This document shows, piece after piece, positions 19,101 to 44,900 of a DNA stretch of 64,000 nt. Each line of letters opens with the position of its first letter. Position 1 is the first letter of the stretch. Both the position numbers and the translations under genes were made by a program. Under the pieces are notes generated by a model. That model searched no databases. It was not told where the DNA came from and saw only the letters and a list, made by a program, of their open reading frames with translations. The stretch spans positions 22,249,900-22,313,899 of the forward strand of contig NC_081544.1 in NCBI RefSeq assembly GCF_901000735.1. The letters are read 5' to 3'. This DNA comes from Corylus avellana. Taxonomy: Eukaryota > Streptophyta > Magnoliopsida > Fagales > Betulaceae.

Positions 19101-22100
19101 ATGGCAGCTCAACCAAAGAAGATCATCATCGACACCGACCCTGGCATTGGTAAGCCAGCTTTTATTTTCCCAATGAATCCCGTTTTCTTTGAACAAATTT
19201 CTGGACCTTAGAAAAATCATCTGGGCGTCCGAGATTTCTACGTTTCATGGATTCTTTTGCCTATTTTGATAGCCACGTGATTCAAAGATTTCTTTTCAAA
19301 GAAGTCAGGCATGCTCTGTTTCTTTGACTGAGAGAATACAGCAGCCGGAAAATGAATTGGGATTCTAATCAAATCACGGGCTTTTTATCATTTGGAACCC
19401 CAGAAAATCAGATGGCTTCATTCAGTTTTCCAATTGGCTAAATGGGTTCCATTCAAATTTATGGTCTTTTGTTTCTGAGAGTACAGTTGTCTGAAATCCT
19501 ATTAGTTTTTGGACTTTAAACGATATGGTGCCCCAGGAAACGAAATTGCTCCACGCAAATTTGCAATTGGATTAATGTGTTTCATTAGCAATTTATGATC
19601 TTTTCTATTTTAATCATTTTTTGTGAAGTTATGTGAATTGGTGATGCATGCAGATGATGCCATGGCCATTTTTCTGGCATTACGGTCGCCAGAGGTGGAG
19701 GTGATTGGACTTACAACTATATATGGGAATGTTTATACGACACTGGCCACGAGAAATGCCTTGCATTTGGTATAGTTAATGGGGTTTATTCCATTTGTGG
19801 CATTTTGAATCTATACGTGTTATTCTTCATCGTACCATTTAATTAGCTGAATTAGTTTTTTTTTTTTTTTTTTTTTCAGGCGAACTATTTGAATTGCCCT
19901 TTTATCTTTCTTTTGCTGGTAACTGTGTTAACTCTTCTCATATGCTTATGATGTAGCTTGAAGTTGCAGGGAGAACTGATATCCCGGTGGCTGAAGGATC
20001 TCATGTCACAATTACTGTATGTACAGACTGAAAACATTATCCTATGGAGTAGTGGCTCAGATTTGAATCTTCTGACAATTTCATGACTTCTATCTTTGAG
20101 CGGCTTTTCTTTTTCTTATGTGATTGTGTATATTCATTGTAACTATTTTAGTAGTTTAGAAGACCAGTTTGTTCTTGCATCTGGAAAATATGTAGGGAAA
20201 TCTATTGGGAATGTGTGTTGTCCCATAATACTCTCACTTATATGCCTCATGATGACTGAAAGCATCTATTCGTCTAACTCATACTGCTTTATCACATGTC
20301 ATCCGTGTCTAGATAGTATTCTAAATGATTACAGTAACATGCCATCCCTTTTCTTTGAAGGATTTGTTTCCGCTTCATTTGTTGCAACAAAAATCATAGT
20401 CCGTTGGAAAAATCATTTTAAGTTGGTCACCTCCCTGAAGAAGCTGACTTCAAGTTTACATGACAGCAGCTAAACTTGTTCCAAGCAGAATTTCTATTGT
20501 AGATTTTGTATTTTCGGTCACATATTGCAACTCTGCTGCCACTGTTTTTACTCATGAAATATTCAAGTACAAGTAGACAGTGATGTACGACTTGAATTTT
20601 CTGGTTCATCAATTCATTTCATCTTTGTTTGTTTGGCAGAAAGGTACAAAACTTCGTATTGCTGATTTTGTCCATGGTGTGGATGGACTTGGCAACCAAA
20701 ATTTCTCCCCACCAAAAGGAAAGCCAATTGAGCAGTCAGCAGTTGCTTTTCTCATTGAGCAAGCAGCCCTTTATCCTGGGAAAATTACAGTGGTGGCATT
20801 GGGCCCACTTACAAATATTGCATTGGTTAGATTTCCTGATGATTTATGTGGTCTCTAATATTGAATATTATCGATTATGTTTCAAATCAGATTACCCATT
20901 GGTATAGGCTATTCAACAAGATCCTTCATTTTTAAAGAATATTGGGCAAATTGTTGTTCTTGGTGGTGCTTTTGGGGTAAATGGGAATGTGAACCCAGCT
21001 GCAGAGGCCAATGTAAGTTGCTCAAAATCTATGTATTCGGCTCTGATTTCTGAAACTCCAACTCATATAATTATAATGTATGTAGCTCAATGATTTGTTA
21101 GACTTGCTTGCCCATCAAAACCCGCAAATGAGGTTATGGTCATGCCAGTTTTATGTGGCTCAAAGTTCTATCTGCCCTACTTAGGAAGAGCAGGACGGAG
21201 AGTGAGTGGATACCTTTGTCTTTGATCTTAGAAATCTTGATCTGATGAGTTACTCTCTTCTTGAACTTATCAAGAGCAGAGACCTTTGTCCTCAGAATCT
21301 TAGAAACCTGTTCTTATATGTTACTATCTCCTTGAACTTATTATCTCAGAAAAATCTTTGGAAGTAAAGTTTATGGGAGCAATCTGTGTCATTTTTATTT
21401 GAATAGATCTTTTACCGCTGTCCTTGACTGGTCCCTTCACCCACATGCACCTCCCCCCATCTCTCCCTTTCTAACACTTATATTTGGTGACCAGATTTTT
21501 GGCGATCCAGATGCTGCAGATATTGTTTTTACAAGTGGAGCAGATGTGTTAGCTGTGGGAATAAATGTTACTCATCAAGTTGTCTTGTCAGGTACTCTTA
21601 GGCAAATTTGTGCTACTCGTTGTTATTCACAATTTTGTATATGAATGAAGATATATCAACCATTTTCTATATATTAGAATCATATCATTGCCTTCTAACT
21701 CATATCCTAATAGTTCTGTTCAATGATATGGATTCTATTCCGCAGTTGGTAAATTTAGAGCCTTGTCTTCAATGAGACTGAGAATCCTCCAATTGTTACA
21801 ATTTTCTATTTCTCTTACTCATTGAAAAAAAGAAGTCTACTTCTTTTATCATTTAGATGAATTTTAGCCTATTGAATTAGGTTCCATCCTATTTTGAAAA
21901 CCTACTTTGATGATTTTAATAATTATCACCCAGGGTTTCTTTTGTCAATTATTTCATCATCAAACCAATAGCAATCTTGTCATTCTAAGATAGTGAATAT
22001 TCTCAAAGGTATAGAATTTCTCATAAATGATCTAAAATCGATTGAACTTTCGGGAAAAAAAAATCTTATTCCCACCAATTGGTGCTGCTATAGATTGTAT

Positions 22101-23282
22101 AAAAACATTAAGAAATATGCATCTTTGTTCTTTTGAGAAGTTACATTTCTTATTCAAAAACCATATCCATGACCTTTATCCCAGATGGTTCTCTCTGTTC
22201 CCCATACCCTTAACAAAGTAAAAAATATTGTAGCTTTTTTGGTCGAGTTGCCAAATAAAATTTTGAAATAAAAAGTTCAAAATTGTAATTCTTACATGAT
22301 TCTATTTGTTTTCTTCTTTCACTTTGTGATCTTTCTTCAATTTTGGCACATTATAGATGCTGATAGAGAAAAGTTGGCAAGTTCAGATGGAAAATTTGCT
22401 CAGTACTTGTGCAAAATCTTAGAGGTGTACTTCTCTTATCATCGTGATGCATACGGCACAAAAGGTTTGTTTAATTCAAAACATTGAGGAATGGGAATCA
22501 TTATTTTTTCTTCTTCTTCTTTTTTAATTATAATTATTTATTATTTTAGAACTATATCATAATCATTCTCAATGAGTCCATAAGAAGTGGTCCCATTTGT
22601 TTCATCGGGTCCGGGCAGAGACCAAAGGTCTTGAGCGACCAATCCATTTTTAAACGAGTTAATGATGCTGAGAAGTTGGTAGGTTATCATTTACTGACTG
22701 ATGCTAGTTTTCATCTTGTTGTAGGAGTTTACCTTCATGATCCAGCAGTCTTACTTGCAGCTATTGATCCCTCACTTTTCACTTACACAGAGGGTGTCGT
22801 TAGAGTCCAGACCTCTGGCATCACAAGGGGAGTAACAATATTATACAACAAACATAAAAGGTATGACCTTTCTTCCACTTAAATCAGCAGGGATTGAGCT
22901 GTGCCTTTTGCAGACCACATGGCTGAAATGATTTAGTGTTTGATTCGTGTTGCATTCGAATGCCATTCTTGTGTAAGATGAAGGGGTGCTGATGTACTCA
23001 TGGGTCGGATGATTAAAACAGTATTGAGTTAAGATTGTTTCTTGATATCCTGAAATCATTATTACAAATGATAATAAAAGTAAATAAGAGTCATTTTAAA
23101 AGAAAAGGAAAATAAGATAAAATCTTCTGAATGCACGGACTCATTTGTTTCTACCTTCTTTGCAATGAACTAGGTTTGGTGAAGAAACTGAATGGACTGA
23201 TAAACCTACGGTGAAGGTTGCGGTCACCGTTAATGCTCCCGCCGTTGTGAAATTGATCATGGAGCGGCTTATGGATTCCTGA
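19101..23282 (+). CDS. URH1: Inosine-uridine nucleoside N-ribohydrolase (uridine nucleosidase 1 type), 321 aa
   Basis: Exons: 19101-19149, 19654-19769, 19957-20016, 20640-20825, 20908-21012, 21495-21591, 22357-22464, 22725-22860, 23174-23282. All introns are GT-AG, phases close, giving 321 codons plus TGA. It hydrolyses the N-glycosidic bond of uridine and related nucleosides in salvage; the plant enzyme is cytosolic, and no targeting peptide is seen. The family signature DTDPGIDDA is at residues 11-19 (Ca2+-binding Asps). [16 protein letters not shown] at about 166-181 is the ribose-binding region, and HDP at 245-247 is the usual catalytic His and metal-binding Asp. Length fits plant URH1. 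The start is the only ATG before the signature. A copy of exon 2 sits in the upstream region. Confidence 0.95.
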
Positions 23283-24111
23283 AGTATTCGAAGGAGTGAT
23301 CAATAATTCAGGAAACTTCATTCAAAAAACAGTCCCCAACCATGTTCATATAGCTATATTGGGTGCAACTATTTGCCTTTGATTTCAGTTCAGATATATC
23401 CCACATCACATTGGTTGAGTACTTGCTGGTTTTCTGTGGTTATATTTCACATAGGGGCATCTGATTTGGTCACTGCCCCAGTATTCATCCATCTATTGAC
23501 AACAATAAGATTATAATTTTATTTTTCTTGTAATAATGATCTCCTGCTGATCCAACAACTGTTGAAATTCTACCTCAAGTCCAACTGTTGATTACAGGGA
23601 TTTCTTGTCGTTGTTAACTCTTGGCGTTAATTTCTCGTAGTATGTCATTTGCCCGTACTCGGAGTCGGGAAAATTTTTCCTCGATCGTCGCTTTTTTGTA
23701 CAGAAAGTAGACTAGAATTTACCAAAACGACGTAAATTAGATGATGTCGCTTAATTTAAACGACGTGCATTTTGACATCATCTAAATTTAAATGACGTCA
23801 ATTGATTTACCTTGTTTAAATTCAAACGATATCTACTAATTTCGTCTAAAATTTTAGTAAAAAATATTATAATATTTTCATTTTCTCGGCAACCAAACAA
23901 AAAATCCAAAACAAAAATTGATGGAATCAAATTCTAAGAAGAAACATCCATAAAAACTTATACAACTAACATCAAATTCACAAACTTCCTCTAAAGTTTG
24001 TGAGAAATACAAGAAACACCCACTTCACTGTGCAGAGATTTCCACAGAGAGAGAGCGAGAAATACATACAGATTACTTTCCCAAAAATTAAAAAAACATA
24101 GCGTTAGAAGT
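23283..24111. other. URH1 3' flank and intergenic DNA
   Basis: The 3' UTR of URH1 is probably here (AATAAGA near 23503). At 23725-23805 a small inverted repeat joins ACGTAAATTAGATGATGTC with GACATCATCTAAATTTAAAT, with several AAACGACGT/AAATGACGT motifs. No gene is seen. Confidence 0.45.
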
Positions 24112-24138
24112 GAGAGAGAGAGACAGAGAGAGAGAGAG
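24112..24138. repeat. (GA)n tract directly upstream of the ITPK4 start codon
   Basis: GA repeats with one interruption abut the ATG at 24139, so they should lie in the 5' UTR. A (TC)n run at 24291-24319 follows just inside intron 1. Confidence 0.9.
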
Positions 24139-37048
<12,910 letters not shown>

Positions 37049-38979
37049 GCAACAATAGCTCCTCTTTTACTGTGATGACCAGATGTTGGTTAGTGAAGAT
37101 ATCATCACATCTGGCTTTAAGATGCCAACCATGATCTTTTTTGTGTTGGAGGTGAAATATAAGATGCATATTCAGCAATTACATATCGTGGCACTTTGGG
37201 AGGAAATCTGAGCAGAGGAAGTGTCAATATCCTTTTCTTTACTGCTATTTATCCTTCAGCTTCTTAATGTAATTTCCATCTACAAGCAAGCTCTTTTCGG
37301 AACACTTCAGTCTCACTTTGAAAAAATGAGTAGTTGACATAGAGTGAGTGAATTATAAAGACATTTATGAATGATAAGTCCCACATTAGCTTCTTATTAG
37401 GTGAGATTGATTTTTATAAGTAATTCTAAGAATGTTCTAAATTGACTAATTATTTTGGAGTAATAATGTAGATTTGACTAGAGCTTTCCGTGGTCGTTAG
37501 GCATTCGCCATTCACTGCCCCATGTCGACAATTTTTTTTTCTTGTATAAATTCTAGATACCCTTTGCCTCCAGCTATACCTTTGGGGACAAACTTTTTAT
37601 TTATTTTTTATTTTATTTTACTTATTATTATTTTTTTAATAATTAGTAACCTCTGGGGACGACTTCCCCATGGAATAGCAGCAGCATAAAGATATGAAGA
37701 ATGAAATAGCTATTGGGTGAGCCAAAAATTGGGAGTCCACTAAATCTTGCCTAGAAAAGATTTCCAAGGGGGAGACATTAACCTCTCTCTATACAATGTT
37801 GATTGGCCTTTTTTGTTTGAAAGATTTGTCCATTTTAGTATGCTTACAAGGGCTTTGTGGAATTGCTCAATTGTGGGGTAGTCAGTGCTGATTTTACTGG
37901 GTTATAATATCTTCCTGTTTAGAGTCCTTTCTTATCCATTTACTATTTGATTTGTTGGTCCATCGTGTCTGCAAGAAATTGTTTTGGATTTGTCATCTTT
38001 GGCCTTATTGTACATCCAAACAATAAAAAACAAACATATATTTGATACATATGCTTCGAGTTATCCATCTTTTATTCACCAACGCTTGTGGCATGGTCCC
38101 TCTAAAGCATTTATTTGGTAGATGAAAAATGGTTTTTTAGTTGAGAAACCATGTCACATCGGCTTTTGGTAGATGAAATGTGAATACTTATTGGCGTATA
38201 GTATGTTTAGGCTAAACCAAATCCAAAACATTAATTGTGGTTTTTGTTTTTTTCTTTTTCGGGCAGCAAAGAAAGAAATTTGCACTAGGCAGGTGGTACC
38301 CTATTGAAAGGCCAAGCCACATGGATTGAGGTCTCAATAACTTTAAAGATAGGAAGGGTGCGGTGCACGGGATCAAGGTTTATTCTTTACGGGTGGGTTC
38401 GAAAGGCTTTGTCTTGTAGAGGTTTCCCGATATCAAAAGAAATGACTTCAAAGATAGAGTGATTCATTTAAAACAAACAGTTTGAATTGAGACACTAAAA
38501 GAGTGGTCGGAATACCCTTTAGGATTGAGAAGTAGTCGACAATCGTTTTGCCAACAATCACCACCTTAAAGATAAAGAGTGATCTTACAACACGACTCGA
38601 CCAATGTCTCGCAAGTGGTGCGATGTTTTGCAAGTGGTGCAACAACCCCCGGGATTTGAGGAGGGGGAGGGGGAGGGGCCTTCCACTTTCTACCATTTAT
38701 GAAAGAGGAATGGGAGATCTTTGAAATTTCACGCTCGGATCTGAATGGGTGAATCCAACTCACAAAAACATTATTAGGAGGAGACACAGATCACTGTCCC
38801 TCCAGGAGAAGTAGGGCCCACAAGAGCTTTCTCCCAAATCAATCAAAAATCATCCGAGTCGTCTATAAATAATTGATGATCAGACTCCTCATAAGGTCCG
38901 AGAAGGCCTCTCCATTGTCTCTACGCCCTCTACAGGGCTCTATCCCCGGAAACCCTAGCAAAGAGAAACCAGAAAAGAT
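37049..38979. other. Intergenic between ITPK4 and LARP6
   Basis: 37365-37500 resembles the terminal repeats of the TRIM at 26640 (AAGTCCCACATTAGCTT, TTTTATAAGTAATTCTAAGAATGTTCTAAATTGACTAAT), so it is probably a solo or truncated terminal repeat. 38280-38700 is repeat-like. No gene is supported. Confidence 0.5.
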
Positions 38980-41900
38980 ATGGCACATGAATCGGCTGCC
39001 CCCGAAACTGCGCATTCAGATCCATCGCTGTCCCGAAACGTTTCGTTTAGCCGCCTGAACGCGCAGGCCCCGGAGTTCGTCCCCACGCCTCGCGCTTCCG
39101 CTCAGCCACCCCGCCTCCTAGTCCCGCCGCCGCCTCCGCCTCCGCCCTTTCATCATCATGTTCCGATTCAGGCCCACGTGATCCCTGTCCACCATCCTCA
39201 TCCCCACCATGTTCCGGTTCAGGTTCAGTACCAGCCTCATCCTCATCATCCGCATCATCACCATAATCATCATCAGTTCTATGAGCAAGAGGTGGCTCCG
39301 CAAGCTCAGATTGAGTCGGATCACGCTCCCGCTTCTTCCAACAAAAACAAACTCTCCGAGGAGGCTACTGTCAAGGTTTTGAATCAGGTACTCTGAATCT
39401 AAATACCAATTCCCAATTGCTTTTTTCTTTTTCGATTCGTGTTTTGCTGCATTATGTTTCTTCAATCATATTTGTTTTTCGGCACAGAGTAATGTTACAT
39501 GGATGGTGTATATGAATGGAATACTTGGCATTGCATCAAACTCTGTTTTCTGTCTCAAAAATTATTATTTTTTGACTCTCTACTAGCGTAATTAAAGAAC
39601 TGAAATATAGACATAGATAATGTTGAAATGTGCTTTTGCCAGCAAGTCGACACCGGTAAATATTGGCTGTGGAATTAGGATGTTAGCAAAGCAAAGATGT
39701 GCTCTTGTATTTGTTTCTGGACAAATCTTATATTATATATCTTCAAGGGGATTTCGGTAATGCTTCTGTGGAAGTTCAGACCCCTGTTGGGTTTGTTGTC
39801 AAGTAGTCAAATTTGAAATGAGGAGCAAACCACGTGTGAGAGCTTCGTTTAGCAACGAGATTTTAAGGGTGATACAGCACGTAAATATTAAGTTATGTGA
39901 TATTTTGGGGGATATTATGGAAGGTAGCCTGGTGACACCATACCATCAAGTTGATGTTGGTTGTCAGATTTTTGTTTTCTTTTGTTTTTGTTTTTTTTTT
40001 TTTTTAAATACGGAGGATCATTCTGGCACATGAAAGTGGCCGTGCTTGACAATGGAATTGTACATCATGTACTGCAAAGATAATGGTGGCTGGACTTGAT
40101 TTTTCTATGTACAGAGTAAGTGGCTCTTTGGTATCAAGTTTTAAGTACTATTAGTTTCTGTATAGTTTCAAGCAAGAGATTATCTATATATTCTTCGAAT
40201 CCCAGTTAGCCGAGATGTCTGTTTTGTAGGCTGAAAATTGTTTTGTGTCATCTCCACATCTAAGAAAATTTATTACGATAACCTTCTGCTGGGATTTAAA
40301 GGGCAATTAGCCTACACACTGGAGGTTTGTATCTGCTACAGGATAAGGCAAGAGTTGCAAGGCGCACATGTTAATAGAATGGTCCTATGATAATTCACAA
40401 AGCTAACGTGAGGTGTACAGTTTCAGTGTATGAATGCATGTTCCTGTGCTCTTCTTTAATTATGGGGGATATTTTGGATTTAGGACATACTTCTTGGCGC
40501 AATCTTTTTTTTTTTTTTTGATAAGTAACAAGTATATTAGCAAGCGGCGTAGAGGGGCGCAACCCATGTATACAAGAGGTATATAGGGAAACTCCTATTG
40601 ATTAGAAAAAGATTTACAGAGCTCTAAGAAATCAGAAAAGGTGGATTCATGCGAGTTCAACCAAGTCCCGCTCCAAGAGAACAAAGTATGTAACGCCAAC
40701 TTCCTCAACTCAATCATGCCACTCTCATTATTCTCAAAGCTGTGTGCATTCCGTTTTCGCCATAAACACCACATCACACATAATGGGACGAGCCTCCACA
40801 TATGCAAAGCATGCGTATTACCCAATTGACCCCTCCAACTTTTCAAGATATCAATCTTGAAACCTAATATTGTAGACAAGTAGGTTTGAGAAAAATAATT
40901 GGGAGAAATGTCGATACCTCATTTATCAACATTTTTTATATGTTGAAAGAATTCATAAATTAGAGGGAAAATTTGGAAACTACTATTGAAACTTTTTGAA
41001 AACTTGATAGTAAATTTAATGCACAGGAGTCCAAAGTAGGACGAAAGTGTTATTCTCCTGTATGTTTTCCTCTACACCTGTTGGGAGGGAAAACAGAGAC
41101 GCAATAAATAATACTTTTGGACTTCCATTGGTGCCGTAAGTAAGTTATGTTCAGGGCTTCCGTGTTTTGATATGGACGATAAGCCAGCAAGAGTTGTTAT
41201 ATGAGGGAGGAATTTAATGAGAATATTTTGTGTACTTAATTGTATTTGATATCGGGTTTTGCACTATGAAATTGGCTTGATGATGTAAGACTCCTTATTG
41301 AGATGATGTTTCTATTTTCTTAGTAATGGCCATGGTTATGTGTGTTTTCGAATTAAAAATTATGTTATTAACTTCTCTAATAATCTAATCATTTCTTTGA
41401 TTCTAATCTTTCTGTATGGCATATTAATCTGTAGGTGGAGTATTATTTCAGTGACGTAAACTTGGCTACTACTGATCATTTGATGAGGTTCATTAACAAA
41501 GATCCTGAAGGATTTGGTAATATCCTCTGCCCCCTTATATACTTGATATGCTTTCTACCATAATACATGCTACACAGGAAGTTCTGTGTCTTTCTGCAAT
41601 TGCTAACACACAAATAAACTCAAACTATACACATATTTTTTTGGGGTGAAGCAATTGATTGCAGGGTAATAATTTAAGTAAACTTTGCTTAATGTTTGCC
41701 ATTTTGGAAGTTCATAAAGCATTTTAAGCTTCTAATACTTCTGTCATTATATAGTGCCTATATCTGTTGTTGGATCTTTCAAGAAGATTAAGGCTCTCAT
41801 AAATAGTCATTCCCAGCTGGCGACTATTTTGCGGAACTCATCAAAGCTTGTGAGTTCCTTCATACACTCTTGCTTCATATACTTTTCTGTTGTTGACTCT

Positions 41901-44900
41901 TCATATCCATTTATTTTTGCCTTTGTTTGTTAATATTTCCTTGATGCTATGCAGGTGGTCAGTGAAGATGGAAAGAGAGTTAAACGCCAGCATCCCTTAA
42001 CTGAGTCGGACATGGAGGAGTTGCAAGTAAGTTTTATTCCATTTGGTTTATTCTCATTGTACTTTTTGTCGTCAGAGATAATTGGCTTCCTCATTTGTAA
42101 TATTCTTCTGTTACTTTTAAGCCAACCACTTCCTGAGTGATTAATTTGAAAAACTTGAATATATTGCAAAATGGCATGTATTTTGCTGCAAAGTTATCAT
42201 TTATCTTGTCAATGTCTGGTAAGTTTCATGCTAGATCTTTGTTGTTCAAATTGATTTTTCTTAAAGTTCCCAACAACTGAACCTTGTTATTACTTATTAT
42301 CTAATACTTATTTTGATTTGCAGTCTCGCATAATTGTAGCTGAAAACTTGCCTGAGGATCATTGCCACCAAAATCTCATGAAAGTTTTCTCTGCCGTGGG
42401 AAGGTACCAAGATCATTTTTACTAGAAAAATATTAAACTAATACCTTTCTTGTTAAAAAAACTTTAGCAATAATTGTCCTTGATGTTGAGTTGTCCTTTG
42501 GCAGTGTCAAGACAATTCGTACCTGTCAGCCTCAAACATCCAATGGTGGAGCTTCTTCCGCATCCAGATCAGGAAAATCTGATGGTATGCTTTTCAGTAA
42601 CAAGGTAAGCAGGCAAATCAACATTTTGCCTTGGAGCAGGTTATTTTTTGTGGTTCTGGTGTTAAGTTTTACTACTGCTTCATCAACTTTAAGGTGGCAG
42701 TCATTCTGTTCTGTCAGAAATTATGTTTTTTTTATAGCTTTGACAACATTGATGCCATTTTTTCCTGAATATAAATGGGGTAATATCCAAGCATTCTAGT
42801 TGCCAATGACATGCCACATGGTGGACTTTCACGGTAAAAAAAGAGAGGTGGGAGGTGGGGGGTGAGGGGGTGGTCCAAGTGTACGGTACATTGGGTTACT
42901 ATTACAGCATTCCAAGCAGCTGTCCAATGATTTTCCTAAATATAGGAAACCAAAATACTTTTTGCTTTCATATCTAAATACACTCTACAATAGGCTTCCC
43001 TTATCATTCTCTATATCATTAAAATATATTTTTTTTTATTTAGTTTTATTCATTTCTTTTTTACAGCCATCTTAACCTTCTCTGACATTTAGGAAAATTT
43101 AATTTCATCTTCTTGACCTTCTGGGTATTGATCATTCTCCTCATTTTGACGAATCCAAGCACCAGTAGCTCCAATCAACGCCTTTTTTCAGATCCTCATT
43201 CTTGCTGTTTTGGATCCTCATTCTTGCTGTTTTGGAGATCTAATTTGCTGCCTGAGGCTTTATTTCCATTTCTCCCATCGGCGAGATCGAGCTTGTTCAT
43301 TGGTGATTGATTACTTGTCTTGCTAGACTCACTTAATGCTCACCTTCTCTCTCCTCAACAAAGTTCGCATCTTTCACCCTCTTCTCCTTCAAACTATAAT
43401 GCCGTATCCAACCTGCTAACAGCCAGATTCGACTGCTCCACCACGGGCTTCTCTCTTTCCTGACCCTACTTGCCTCGATTCTTTATCTTCCTTCTCTCTC
43501 CTCAACAAAGTTCGCATCTTTCACCCTCTTCTCCTTCAAACTATAATGCTGTATCCAACCTGCTAACAGCCAGATTCAACTGCTCCACCATGGGCTTCTC
43601 TCTTTCCCGACCCTACTTGCCTCGATTCTTTATCTTCCTTCTCTCGCGCCATGCCTCTAACCCCCCATATAATAGTAGAAGACAGGAGAAGGTAAATCCT
43701 TGCTCATATTTCTACCTTTGTATCTTTGATTTCGTGGTATGAGGGTCAGATCTAGCCTTTCATTTTGATCATCGGGGTTAATTTTTTTATTTGATTATGT
43801 TTGTATTTTAGTTTGGAGTGCTCGATCTACCTGTTCTGATGGTCAAAACTAATTTCTCTTTCTTTTGATTCTCTGGCTTAAGGGCTGAGAATGAAAAGAC
43901 AATTACATCTCCCACCATCGACTCCAATGAGCTCTCTGCCTTCCACCTCACCTCCTCCTGTGCAATCTCTCTTTACAAGAACAAAAGGGGAGGGGGGAAT
44001 TGGTTGAACAAAGATGAAGAAGAAGAAGAAGAAGGGTAGGGGAAGAAGAAGGGTTGGGCTGTGTGGAGAAGAATAAGAGAGGTGAGAGGAGAGAGAGCAT
44101 TGAGTTTTATGATTATAATAAGCATTGGGAATGCTACAATTCTACCCAACTATAGCATTTCCAAGGTATAGGGAAGCTATGGGGAAGCTGCAGTAGGTAG
44201 GTTTTTGTGATTTTTTTTCTTTCGATTTTCCCTTTATTTAGGAGATGGAACCACCTTTAGGTTAACTGCTGGGAATCTCCCAAAGGAAAGTATTTACTGT
44301 GAGTTCTGTTTGGTGGCACGAGGTACATGCTTGTCTGGTGACTGGTTGGGTTGTGGCTCATACTATATGGTTTTGAGTAGCAGTTTAAAACTCACTGGTT
44401 TGAATTGCATGTTAATTATGAGCAAAACTTTGAGGCTTGTCCTTTTATTAAAGATGCTTGTCCTAATTATTCAGATTTAAGATTTATATTTTGATTTTCC
44501 TGTTCATCAGTGCATCTGTGCTGATGATACAATGACCCATGGGTTCATTGGGCTTTAAAGAAGCTTCTCTATGCACCCATGCATTTTTTACTAGAGCATT
44601 TCAGTGGTTGTTATGATGTCCTCATGTAAATGTGTCACCTTTTGCCCTACATGATTGCCATTACTTAATGTATCCAACTCTTTTGAGGAAGCTATGCTAG
44701 TTTACAATAAACTGTCATCTAAACTTCAGATTATGAGGAAACGTACTCGGTGAACTAATTTGGCATTTAGTGCAATTGTTGCATTTTTTTTTATTCTTTT
44801 GATTTTGATCCACAAACAATAATCAGTTGGCTATGAGAATCTAATATCGGAACTCTTCATTTTGTATGTAGTGGCATGCTTTTGTGGAATATGAATCTGT

